Shown piece after piece: positions 17,586 to 25,457 of a DNA stretch of 51,994 bases. Position numbers and translations under genes: made by a program. Origin of the DNA: DATJFH01 sp035495815 (GTDB lineage: Bacteria > Acidobacteriota > Terriglobia > Bryobacterales > Bryobacteraceae); contig DATJFH010000195.1 of assembly GCA_035495815.1 (NCBI GenBank), forward strand, positions 1 to 51,994, in the 5' to 3' direction. Below the pieces are notes generated by a model, which made no database searches, had not been told where the DNA came from, and was given only the letters and a program-made list of their open reading frames with translations. How positions within the stretch are numbered: position 1 is the first letter of the stretch; every line of letters starts with the position of its first letter.

Positions 17586-18989
17586 TTATTTTGTTGGTTG
17601 TGTGGCAGAATCAGGGGTTGAATGGAGCGTTTGGCGGGCCGATCCTGGACGGCTTTCATCGCTTGATCCCAGCCAGGCTAGGATGCCGCGGGCCGCTCGT
17701 TTCCCATCCGCCGCCGCATCTACTACTTCGCGGCCGCCGCTGACACAGTCCCCCCCGGCGAAATACCTGGGATTGGTCGTCTGACCCGTTTCGGGGGTAA
17801 CGGCAACCCGTTGTTTCTCCAGCATGACCCCGCGGCACTTCTCCAAAAAGGCGATCAACCGGGATTGGCCGAGCGCAGTGATCACCATATCTGACGGAAG
17901 CCGGAAATTCGATCCCTCCACCGGTTGAGGAAATCGGCGCCCACCTTCGTCCGGGGGGCCCAGCTCCATCCGGACACACTCCACGCTCTCCACCGCTTCA
18001 CTGCCATGTATGGCTACCGGCTGGGTCAGCCAGCGGAACTCGATGCCATCCTGTTTGGCCAGCTCGAACTCGTAACGGAACGCCGGCATCTCGCTTTCGC
18101 TGCGGCGGTATACAATACTGACGCTCGAAGCGTTAAGCCGCACCGCGGCGGTAGCGGCGTCGATAGCGGTATTACCCGCCCCCACCACCACGACGCGCGT
18201 CCCTACCTGAGCCGTACCTGTTTTGTAATCGGCGATAAACCGCAAAGCGTCCACCACGCCGGGCAGATTCTCGCCAGATACGCCCAGCGCCTGCGTCGGC
18301 CCCAGTCCGATGCCCAGGAAGATGGCGTCGTATTCCGCTTCCAGCGTCTCCAACCCTGGCGACTGGCCGACTTCCACCCCGGTCTCGAAATTGACTCCCA
18401 TGCCCCGAACCAGCTCTACTTCTTTGAGGCTATCGGCCGGGCGCAGCTTATATTCGGCGATTCCGTAGGTGTTCAGACCGCCGGGCATCGCATGCCGGTC
18501 GAAAATCGTCACACTTACTCCGTTTCGCCTCAACTCCGCCGCGCATGCCAGCGACGCCGGACCGCCGCCAACACAGGCGACCTTCCACGTACCCAGCTCC
18601 GCTACCGCCAGCTTCGGACCGCGGGAATAGAAATAGTCCATGGCATGCCGCTGCAGCCGTCCGATCTCGATCGGCTGCCGGTTGTACTTGTTCATCACGC
18701 AGGCGCCTTCGCACAGCACGTCCACCGGACAGACGCGCGCACAGCTCAAGCCCAGGATGTTGGCGTCGAGGATCGCCTGCGCCGACCCGCGCAGGTTGCC
18801 CGAGGCGATCTTCTTGATGAAACGCGGCACGTCGATATGGGTCGGACAGGCCGTGGCGCAAGGCGCGTCGAAACAGTACAGGCACCGGTTGGCTTCGACC
18901 AACGCTGCCCGCGGCTCGAAAGCGGGGTGAATCTCGGCGAAGCGGCGGACGAACTCCTCGCCGGAGAGAGGTGGCGCGGGGTTGTTCAT
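17586..18989 (-). CDS. preT: PreT-like NAD(P)H dihydropyrimidine dehydrogenase subunit (GltD-type FAD/Fe-S)
   Basis: A 467-residue flavoprotein of the glutamate-synthase small-subunit / PreT family. Two four-cysteine groups, Cys36/39/44/48 and Cys83/87/93/97, bind two 4Fe-4S clusters. VACVGGGPASLACA (138-150) is the FAD Rossmann loop, and VVVGAGNTAIDAA is the NAD(P)H loop. In PreTA, PreT passes electrons from NADH to PreA, which reduces uracil/thymine. The genes upstream on the same strand act later in that pathway, which supports PreT over GltD, but preA is not in the window. GAGGAG precedes the ATG; 19 bp separate it from the aminotransferase stop. The tail after about residue 440 is low-complexity. 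Confidence 0.8.
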   Translation of the reverse strand: MNNPAPPLSGEEFVRRFAEIHPAFEPRAALVEANRCLYCFDAPCATACPTHIDVPRFIKKIASGNLRGSAQAILDANILGLSCARVCPVDVLCEGACVMNKYNRQPIEIGRLQRHAMDYFYSRGPKLAVAELGTWKVACVGGGPASLACAAELRRNGVSVTIFDRHAMPGGLNTYGIAEYKLRPADSLKEVELVRGMGVNFETGVEVGQSPGLETLEAEYDAIFLGIGLGPTQALGVSGENLPGVVDALRFIADYKTGTAQVGTRVVVVGAGNTAIDAATAAVRLNASSVSIVYRRSESEMPAFRYEFELAKQDGIEFRWLTQPVAIHGSEAVESVECVRMELGPPDEGGRRFPQPVEGSNFRLPSDMVITALGQSRLIAFLEKCRGVMLEKQRVAVTPETGQTTNPRYFAGGDCVSGGREVVDAAADGKRAARGILAWLGSSDESRPGSARQTLHSTPDSATQPTK

Positions 18990-19008
18990 CGGAATCGGAC
19001 GGCGCTCC

Positions 19009-20316
19009 TCAAGAGACTCCCGCCGCCACCCGCGCCTGCGCGAAGCTCCGGTCGAGCTGGAGCGCGAACTGGTCCACGTCCGTTTTGGCGATGTTCATGG
19101 GCGGGGAAATCCGCAGAACGTTACCGTAAAGCCCGCCCTTGCCCACCATGATCCGATTTTCTCGCGTGGCTTCCATGAGCTGCGCCATCTCGGCCGTAGC
19201 GGGAGCCTTTGTCTTGCGATCCTGCACCAGCTCGACCGCCTGCATCAGGCCCATCCCGCGCACTTCGCCGATCAGCGGATGCTTGTCCTGCAGCTCCAGC
19301 AGCTTCTGACGCAGATAAGCCCCCACCTCTGCCGTGTTGACCCGCAGGTTCTGCTCTTCGATAAAATCGAGCACGGCCTTGCCGGCGGTGGCCGCCATCG
19401 GGTTCCCGCCGAAGGTAGAAATGGTGGCGCCCTTCATGGCGTCGGCGACTTCCGGTTTCGCGACCGTCAAGCCGATCGGGAAGCCGTTGCCCAGCCCCTT
19501 GGCGCTGGTAATGATGTCCGGCGTAACTCCGTACTGCTCGATCCCGAACCATTTGCCGCCGGTGCGGCCCCACGCCGTCTGCACCTCGTCGCTGATGAAA
19601 ATGCCGCCGTATCGGCGGATGATGTCGGCCACGATGGAGAAGTATTCCCTGGGCGGCGTAATGAACCCGCCGACGCCCTGAATCGGCTCCGCAATGAAAC
19701 CGGCGATGCGGCCAGACGTTGTCGTACGGATCAGCTCCTCCACGTCCTGGGCGCACTTGATGTTGCAATCGGGATACGTCAGGCCGAACGGGCAGCGGTA
19801 GCAGTAGGCGTTGTGAGCGTGAACGATGCCGGCCTGCGGCACGCCGCCGAGCCGCCAGTTGGAATGAGCCGTCAGCGTCATGGCCAGCGCGGAACGGCCG
19901 TGATAGGAGTGCCGCAGCGCCACGATCTCGCTCGAGCCGGTGTAACAGCGGGCCGCCACGATCGCGGTCTCGTTGGCTTCCGTTCCGCTGCTGGTGAAAA
20001 ACGACTTCGTCAGCTTCCCCTCCGGTGTGATGGACGCGATCTTCTGCGCCAGGGCGGCCTGCGGCTCGTTGGCGAACACCGTGGAGACGTGCTGCAGCGT
20101 GTCCATTTGCCTGCGCAGCCTGGCGTTGACCGTTTCATTGCAATGCCCCACACTGACCGTGACGATGCCGCCGAAAAAGTCCAGATACTGATTGCCGTCG
20201 GCGTCCCACACATACTGATCCTTGGCTCGCGCAATTACCAAAGGCTGCTGGTAATAATGAAAAACAGCGGGAAACAGGAATTCCCGATTCGTCAGAATGA
20301 TTTCGTCTTTCGTCAT
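19009..20316 (-). CDS. Class III PLP aminotransferase (AGXT2 / beta-alanine aminotransferase-like)
   Basis: A 435-residue PLP enzyme. It shows SSGTEANE (109-116), the cofactor-ring DEVQT (243-247) and the Schiff-base Lys273 in SAKGLGNGFP. A four-cysteine insert, Cys172/175/184/188 (CYRCPFG and CNIKC), is typical of the alanine-glyoxylate aminotransferase 2 / beta-alanine-pyruvate branch. Placed directly after beta-ureidopropionase, it most likely converts beta-alanine or 3-aminoisobutyrate to the semialdehyde, the last step of reductive pyrimidine degradation. GAAGGAGG lies just upstream of the ATG, and only 11 bp separate it from the preceding stop. GABA aminotransferase activity cannot be excluded. 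Confidence 0.85.
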   Translation of the reverse strand: MTKDEIILTNREFLFPAVFHYYQQPLVIARAKDQYVWDADGNQYLDFFGGIVTVSVGHCNETVNARLRRQMDTLQHVSTVFANEPQAALAQKIASITPEGKLTKSFFTSSGTEANETAIVAARCYTGSSEIVALRHSYHGRSALAMTLTAHSNWRLGGVPQAGIVHAHNAYCYRCPFGLTYPDCNIKCAQDVEELIRTTTSGRIAGFIAEPIQGVGGFITPPREYFSIVADIIRRYGGIFISDEVQTAWGRTGGKWFGIEQYGVTPDIITSAKGLGNGFPIGLTVAKPEVADAMKGATISTFGGNPMAATAGKAVLDFIEEQNLRVNTAEVGAYLRQKLLELQDKHPLIGEVRGMGLMQAVELVQDRKTKAPATAEMAQLMEATRENRIMVGKGGLYGNVLRISPPMNIAKTDVDQFALQLDRSFAQARVAAGVS

Positions 20317-20327
20317 GGAGGCCTCCT

Positions 20328-21173
20328 TCAGGCGCGGACCAGCGCTTCATACTGATCGGGGCGGCGGTCCCGGAAAAACTGCCATGTTTTGCGGACTTCC
20401 CCTATCATGTCGAGGTCCAGATCGGCCGTCAGCACTTCATCTTTGTCGCGGGACGCCTGAGCGACGATTTGCCCCCGCGGGTTGCAGAAATAGCTCGAAC
20501 CGTAAAACTCGCCGATATTCCAGGGCGCTTCGACGCCCACCCGGTTGATCGCTCCGATGAAATATCCATTGGCTACGGCGTGCGCGGGCTGCTCCAGTTT
20601 CCACAGATGCTCGCTCAAACCAGCCACCGTCGCCGAAGGATTAAAAACGATCTCGGCCCCGTTCAGCCCGAGCGCGCGCGCGCCTTCCGGAAAGTGACGG
20701 TCATAACAGATATAAACACCAATTTTGGCAAAACCCAGGTCGAAAACGGGGTAGCCCAAATTTCCCGGACGGAAGTAGAATTTTTCCCAAAATCCGGGAG
20801 CCACGTGAGGAATATGCGTCTTCCTGTATTTGCCCAAATAGCTCCCGCCGGCGCTGAGCACGGCAGCGGTGTTGTAATAGATTCCCTCCTGTTCCCGCTC
20901 GTAAACAGGAACGATGAGAGCCACTTTGAGCTTGCGCGCTTCCTCCTGCATGAGCCGCACGATGGGCCCCTCCGGTACGGCTTCCGCTACGTCGTACCAG
21001 CGCGTTTCCTGCTCGGCGCAAAAGTAGGGGCCGTTGAAGATCTCCTGAAGGCACACGATTTGGGCCCCGCCCGCGGCAGCCTGCCGGATGTATTCCACGT
21101 GCTTGTCGACCATGGCTCTGGCGGGCGAAACATTGGTCGCCTGAATCAGCGAACAGCGCACAATGCGAGGCAT
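20328..21173 (-). CDS. N-carbamoyl-beta-alanine amidohydrolase (beta-ureidopropionase), nitrilase superfamily
   Basis: A 281-residue cytosolic carbon-nitrogen hydrolase. The catalytic triad of the nitrilase superfamily is visible as Glu44 (CLQEIFNGPYF), Lys118 (KYRKTHIP) and Cys156 (GVYICYDRHFPEG). The blocks CLQEIFNGPYF and ICYDRHFPEGAR resemble N-carbamoyl-beta-alanine and N-carbamoylputrescine hydrolases. The downstream aminotransferase and PreT favour the pyrimidine pathway, where it releases beta-alanine, CO2 and NH3. It is the first gene of a three-gene minus-strand operon. The ATG at 21173 has no strong Shine-Dalgarno. Confidence 0.87.
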   Translation of the reverse strand: MPRIVRCSLIQATNVSPARAMVDKHVEYIRQAAAGGAQIVCLQEIFNGPYFCAEQETRWYDVAEAVPEGPIVRLMQEEARKLKVALIVPVYEREQEGIYYNTAAVLSAGGSYLGKYRKTHIPHVAPGFWEKFYFRPGNLGYPVFDLGFAKIGVYICYDRHFPEGARALGLNGAEIVFNPSATVAGLSEHLWKLEQPAHAVANGYFIGAINRVGVEAPWNIGEFYGSSYFCNPRGQIVAQASRDKDEVLTADLDLDMIGEVRKTWQFFRDRRPDQYEALVRA

Positions 21174-21512
21174 AGATTGACCCTACCAGAGTTTCTCTCA
21201 TCCTGCCAGTTGCGAAGAAAGAGGGAATCCATGGACGACTAGGAGAATCTTTTGGTTATAGTACTACATCGTCACACAACGGGCGGGAATTGATCCTGAT
21301 CTGCAGCACGTGTTTCGTCCGCAACAGCAGTTGTGTCGTGGATTTAGCCATTTTCGGAGTTTCAGGCACATCGGCCTTTCGATTGCCATACTATTCCGGG
21401 AGGGTGTCTGCTCTACAAGTCCGATTGGGGCGCGCCGCATGGGAGTCCGGGGGCGGCAGCATGCCCGCAGCGCAGGGAGGGAACCGGAGAACCGGGTGAC
21501 GCAAAACCGTTG
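21174..21512 (+). other. 339-bp non-coding gap between divergent operons; possible structured leader
   Basis: No reading frame here looks like a real gene. The left part should hold the promoter of the beta-ureidopropionase operon; TATAGT at 21257-21262 on the plus strand is a -10-like hexamer facing right. The right part (about 21420-21505) is GC-rich and can fold. The segment just before the GNAT start contains CCGG-AGAA-CCGG followed by GTGACGCAAAACC. That partly resembles the core of class I cyclic-di-GMP riboswitches, but the rest of that motif is not evident. Confidence 0.5.
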
Positions 21513-22679
21513 ATGAGGATTTCCCACCATAGTCTTACGTCCGAAGTGAAAGCGAATGGCATCCCAGGCCAAAACGCGCTGAGCATCCGGGAAGCCGTCT
21601 TCGAGGATTACGCCCCGATCGCGGCTGTGCAAGCTCGAAACGGCCTGGCTGTCAGATCTTACGAAGACTGGCGCGCGCTTTGGAGCGCGAACCCGGCTTA
21701 TAAGCGGAGGTCCGGCGACTGGCCCATCGGGTGGGTGCTCCAGACGGGGAGCGGTGAAATCGTCGGTTCGATCAGTAACATACCGCTGGCGTATCAGTTC
21801 AGAGGGCGGGAGCTTTTAGCCGTGGCATCGTGCTCATGGGCGGTCGACCCGAAGTATCGCAGCTATTCGATGCAGATCATGTCCTCGCTGATGAGGCAAA
21901 AAGACATCGATCTGTTTATTTGCACCACAGTCAGCCCGGCTTCCGAATCCTGCTACCGGGACGGCTTTCAGTTCTCCAAGCCCCCGGCTGGCCGCTGGAA
22001 CAACGCCGCATTCTGGATTACGCGCTATCGCGAGTTTGCGGAGTGCGCGCTGAAATCAAAATCGGCGCCGTTTGCCGGGGCCCTCAGCTATCCTGTTTCA
22101 GCCGCGCTCTGGTGTTGGGATCGAGTCCGGAATGTCGGTGTTCGAGTTCCCAAAACGAACTCCGAAATCCAGTTGTGCTCCGGGTTCGATGGCCGTTTCG
22201 ACGAATTTTGGGAAGAGCTGAAATACCAAAAGAGAAATGCGCTCCTGGCGGTGCGCACCAGAGAGGCTCTGGCCTGGCACTTCCGCTACTCACTGAAGTG
22301 CGGAACCTTGCGGATTGTGACTGTGTCCAGGGGAGGCCGGTTGATCGCTTACGCTGTCTTCGACCGCCCGGACAATGCCGCTCTCGGCTTCAAGCGCGTC
22401 CGGCTGGTCGATTTTCAAGCTCTGGAGGGATCCGGAAAAGAGCTCGGCCGGATCCTCCATTGGATGCTTCGCAAATGCCGCGAAGAGGGCGTCCATGTTC
22501 TCGAGACCTCCGGCTGCTGGCTGGACCGGCCCGGAAGGCCTCGTATTCCGGCGCCCTACCGCCGTACATTGCGGTGCTGGATGTATTATTACCGGGCGGC
22601 GGACAAGAACCTGTCGGAGGCGCTGGCCGACACGGCGGTCTGGGCCCCCTCCTCTTTTGACGGCGATGCAAGTCTTTGA
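21513..22679 (+). CDS. GNAT/FemAB-like tandem acetyltransferase-fold protein, paralog 1
   Basis: A 388-residue cytosolic protein without signal peptide. The first half (about 25-150) reads like a GNAT fold: IREAVFEDYAPIAAVQARNG as first strand-helix, then GEIVGSISNIPLAYQFRGRE and the CoA-loop-like WAVDPKYRSYSMQIMSSLM. The second half (about 240-340) looks like another GNAT-like unit, as in FemAB/double-GNAT proteins. It is plainly homologous to the next gene along its whole length and both end in FDGDASL. Starts possible are TTG 21510 or ATG 21513; the ATG is chosen. With the ACP and KAS III downstream, it could transfer an acyl group from ACP to an amine. Function is inferred from context. 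Confidence 0.65.
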   Translation: MRISHHSLTSEVKANGIPGQNALSIREAVFEDYAPIAAVQARNGLAVRSYEDWRALWSANPAYKRRSGDWPIGWVLQTGSGEIVGSISNIPLAYQFRGRELLAVASCSWAVDPKYRSYSMQIMSSLMRQKDIDLFICTTVSPASESCYRDGFQFSKPPAGRWNNAAFWITRYREFAECALKSKSAPFAGALSYPVSAALWCWDRVRNVGVRVPKTNSEIQLCSGFDGRFDEFWEELKYQKRNALLAVRTREALAWHFRYSLKCGTLRIVTVSRGGRLIAYAVFDRPDNAALGFKRVRLVDFQALEGSGKELGRILHWMLRKCREEGVHVLETSGCWLDRPGRPRIPAPYRRTLRCWMYYYRAADKNLSEALADTAVWAPSSFDGDASL

Positions 22680-22709
22680 GATCCGGAACTGTATTGGGGA
22701 CAGATAGAG

Positions 22710-23906
22710 GTGAGACTCATTTTCGAAACGAAAACGGCGGCCCCGAAGGCCCTTGGCAAAACGGATTTGCGTCAGTCTCCGCAGAGCTCACGCGAGCCGT
22801 CCAGACTTCAGCCGAAACTTCGGGAAGCGCTCTTTGAAGACTACGAACCGATTGCGGCCCTGCATGCCCGGAACGGTCTCGCCATCCGGTCGCGGCGGGA
22901 TTGGATCGGCCTGTGGAAGGGCAACCCGGTTTACGAGCGGATGAAAGGCCACTTTCCGATTGGTTGGGTGCTTGAAACGGGCGCCGGCGGGATCGTCGGA
23001 TTGATCGCGAACGTACCGTTTGCATTTCACTTCCAGGGACGTGAACTGCTGGCCGCCGCCGCCTGCGCCTGGGTAGTCGACCCACAGTACCGGCGTCTTT
23101 CGATGCGCCTTCTGGAGCGGCTGATGAGCCAGGAGCGCGCGGACCTGATCCTGAGCACGACCGTCAGCCCTAGTTCGGAGCCGGTCCTGAAACTTTTCGA
23201 GTGGTCTCGAGCGCCGTCCGGCGCCTGGGACAGATCCTCCTTTTGGATTACGAATTATCGCGGTTTCGCCCGCAGCGCGCTGCGGTTGAAGTCCGCGCCG
23301 ATGTCGGCATTTTTGAGCTATCCGGTTTCGGCCGCCCTATATTGCCGTGACCTCTTCAGGAAGACGGAGCCGGGCATCGGCCCGGACGCCGCTATCGAGT
23401 CATGCGCCGGGTTCGATGACCGTTTTGATACCTTCTGGGAAGAACTGAAGCGGGAGAAAGCCGATTTTCTTCTTCCGTGCCGTACTCGCGAAGTTCTGGC
23501 TTGGCATTTCGGGGCTTCCCTGTCCGAAGGACGCGTCTCGATCCTCACTTTCTCCTCCAGCGGCCGCATGTCGGCTTATGCAATCTTCGACCGCCAGGAC
23601 ACTCCCGCTTGTGGCCTGAAGCGCGTCAGGCTGGTCGATTTCCAGGCGCTGAAAGGATCGGAAAACGCGCTGCCCTCCGCAATGGGTTGGATGCTGCGCC
23701 GGTGCCGCGCGGAAGGGATTCATATCCTGGAAAACGTAGGCTGCTGGCTGGAACGTCCCGGATTACCCCGGCTGGCGGCGCCATATAGCCGAACGCTCTC
23801 CTCTTTCATCTATTACTACAAGGCAATCAACAAAGATCTGTCGCCGGTTCTCAGAAACCCGGCGGTGTGGGCGCCCACTACCTTTGATGGCGATGCCAGT
23901 CTATAG
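22710..23906 (+). CDS. GNAT/FemAB-like tandem acetyltransferase-fold protein, paralog 2
   Basis: A 398-residue paralog of the preceding gene, about half identical by eye. Shared blocks include LREALFEDYEPIAALHARNG, FPIGWVLETGAGGIVG, WVVDPQYRRLSMRLLERLM, LSYPVSAALYC, KRVRLVDFQALKGS and the C-terminal TFDGDASL. The N-terminus has about 35 extra polar residues. The start is GTG at 22710, with only a weak AGAGG just before it; 30 bp separate it from paralog 1. It is a tandem gene duplication within one operon, so two related acceptors or a heterodimer are likely. No catalytic residue can be named with confidence. Confidence 0.65.
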   Translation: MRLIFETKTAAPKALGKTDLRQSPQSSREPSRLQPKLREALFEDYEPIAALHARNGLAIRSRRDWIGLWKGNPVYERMKGHFPIGWVLETGAGGIVGLIANVPFAFHFQGRELLAAAACAWVVDPQYRRLSMRLLERLMSQERADLILSTTVSPSSEPVLKLFEWSRAPSGAWDRSSFWITNYRGFARSALRLKSAPMSAFLSYPVSAALYCRDLFRKTEPGIGPDAAIESCAGFDDRFDTFWEELKREKADFLLPCRTREVLAWHFGASLSEGRVSILTFSSSGRMSAYAIFDRQDTPACGLKRVRLVDFQALKGSENALPSAMGWMLRRCRAEGIHILENVGCWLERPGLPRLAAPYSRTLSSFIYYYKAINKDLSPVLRNPAVWAPTTFDGDASL

Positions 23907-23952
23907 ATCAAACCCGCGGCCCCGGGGAGCCTCCTTCGGCGGCAAGGCTGCC

Positions 23953-23964
23953 AGTCCCGGGACT
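23953..23964. repeat. 12-bp perfect palindrome
   Basis: AGTCCCGGGACT in the 122-bp gap between GNAT paralog 2 and the acyl carrier protein gene. It is too short and loop-less to be a terminator by itself. It may be a protein-binding site or chance in GC-rich DNA. Confidence 0.4.
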
Positions 23965-24028
23965 AGTTTCTTCGGCCGGGGGAAACCACGCCTCTCTGCG
24001 GCGGCTCACGGCGGGAGAGCATTTAATT

Positions 24029-24289
24029 ATGGAGCTCAATTTGCTTAATGTGGGAATCGGGATGACACGAGAAGAATTTCTGCACTCAATGGACAAACTG
24101 CTGGAGTTGCCCCGGGGCACTCTGACGGGAAGGGAGAGCCTCGAGAATTTGAATCAGTGGAATTCGCTGGCCATGATCAGCTTTATTGCTCTGGCTGATT
24201 CGAATAACCGGGTCAGTGTTTCGCCATCCCAACTCATGACGTGCGCCACCGTCTCGGACCTGCTCAGGATTGCGCGCGTGGAGCCCTGA
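24029..24289 (+). CDS. Acyl carrier protein-like protein
   Basis: An 86-residue protein with the four-helix pattern of acyl carrier proteins: helix 1 MTREEFLHSMDKLLELP, a loop, then helix 2 opening with WNSLAMISFIALAD. The Ser of NSL is the expected 4'-phosphopantetheine attachment site, where canonical ACPs have DSL. The short helix SPSQLMTCATVSDLLRIA follows. It would carry acyl intermediates for the KAS III gene 37 bp downstream and hand them to the GNAT-like proteins. A GGGAGAG lies about 10 nt before the ATG at 24029. An alternative ATG at 24062 would start right at the homologous part. Confidence 0.75.
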   Translation: MELNLLNVGIGMTREEFLHSMDKLLELPRGTLTGRESLENLNQWNSLAMISFIALADSNNRVSVSPSQLMTCATVSDLLRIARVEP

Positions 24290-24326
24290 CGTCGAGGAGC
24301 ACGCAGCATCGACGCGCTGGAAAGCC

Positions 24327-25373
24327 ATGATCCAAGCCGCCATTTCAGCTATCGAATATTTTCTTCCGGAACGTGTAGTTTCGACGGCGGATCTTTCCGC
24401 CGAGTTTCCGGAATGGTCGGTGGAGAAAATCGACGATAAGACCGGCATCCACTACAGACACATTGCGGGCCCGGACCAGTGCTCGTCGGATCTGGCCTTT
24501 CAGGCGGCGCAGCAACTTTTCGCGTCCGGCGCCTGCGCGCCGGAGTCGATCGATTTCGTGCTGCTGTGCACCCAGAGCCCGGATTATTTTCTGCCGACCA
24601 CGGCGTGCATTCTGCAGCATCGCCTGGGGATTCCCACCACCGCCGGCGCTCTCGATTTCAATCTCGGCTGCTCGGGCTTCGTCTACGGACTCGGCCTCGC
24701 GCAAGGCCTGATCTCGTCCGGCCAGGCCACCCGGATCCTGCTGCTTACGGCTGAGACATACAGTAAGTTCATCCACGATCGCGACAAGAGCGTCCGCACC
24801 ATCTTCGGTGACGCGGCCGCAGCCACTCTGGTGAAGGCCGTCGATTCCGATGCTCCGCTTATCGGACCGTTCGTCTACGGAACGGATGGACGCGGCGGGC
24901 CGAATCTCATCGTGCCGGCCGGCGGCATGCGGCAACCGCGTACGGTGGAGAGCGGAACCGCCATCCCGGACAGGAACGGGAACGTGCGATCCCAGGACAA
25001 CCTGTACATGAACGGCGCCGAAATCTTCACGTTTTCGCTGGCGGCGATCCCCTCCTGCATCGACCAGCTTCTCGAGAGGGCTTCGATCACCTCGGACGAC
25101 ATCGATTTCTACGTTTTTCATCAGGCGAACCGCAGCATGTTGGAGCATCTACGGACGCGCATCGGGATCCCGGAGGAAAAGTTCGCCGTGACCATGGCGC
25201 ACTGCGGGAACACGGTCAGCTCGACCATCCCGATCGCGCTCAAACATGCGGTCTGTGAAGGACGGATCCGGAGCGAATCGACTGTCATGCTCGTCGGCTT
25301 CGGCGTCGGCTACTCCTGGGCCGCCACCCTGCTCCGCTGGCGCGGCTTCGAGCGCGAGTCCACCGTGTCCTGA
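24327..25373 (+). CDS. 3-oxoacyl-ACP synthase III-like condensing enzyme (KAS III)
   Basis: A 348-residue thiolase-fold enzyme. The complete Cys-His-Asn triad is present: Cys115 in LGCSGFVYG, His265 in FHQANRSML and Asn295 in CGNTVSS. C-terminal GFGVGYSWAATLL is the usual FabH-type ending. KAS III enzymes condense an acyl-CoA with malonyl-ACP or make another C-C, C-O or C-N bond. Association with a dedicated ACP and two acyltransferase-like genes argues for a specialised role, not housekeeping FabH. The frame opens earlier at a TTG inside the ACP gene, but the ATG at 24327 with GGAAAG upstream fits the family N-terminus. Confidence 0.88.
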   Translation: MIQAAISAIEYFLPERVVSTADLSAEFPEWSVEKIDDKTGIHYRHIAGPDQCSSDLAFQAAQQLFASGACAPESIDFVLLCTQSPDYFLPTTACILQHRLGIPTTAGALDFNLGCSGFVYGLGLAQGLISSGQATRILLLTAETYSKFIHDRDKSVRTIFGDAAAATLVKAVDSDAPLIGPFVYGTDGRGGPNLIVPAGGMRQPRTVESGTAIPDRNGNVRSQDNLYMNGAEIFTFSLAAIPSCIDQLLERASITSDDIDFYVFHQANRSMLEHLRTRIGIPEEKFAVTMAHCGNTVSSTIPIALKHAVCEGRIRSESTVMLVGFGVGYSWAATLLRWRGFERESTVS

Positions 25374-25428
25374 AGCTTCGGCTCATGCCGAGAACATCTC
25401 GCGGCGGGCAATAAGCATTGCACTCCGT

Positions 25429-25434
25429 TATACT
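25429..25434 (+). promoter_or_regulatory. Candidate -10 element (TATACT) for the haem/copper oxidoreductase gene
   Basis: TATACT (five of six consensus bases) ends 23 nt before the ATG at 25458. It would give a leader of about 17 nt that just includes the ribosome site TTGGAGGG (25446-25453). No good -35 is visible at 16-18 nt. Confidence 0.35.
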
Positions 25435-25457
25435 TGGGACACGTATTGGAGGGCCTT

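Noticed and set aside
17925..20355. Two long plus-strand frames (17925-19151, 18982-20355) over preT and the aminotransferase
   Set aside because: Antisense to genes with complete cofactor motifs; no ribosome sites and biased shadow composition.
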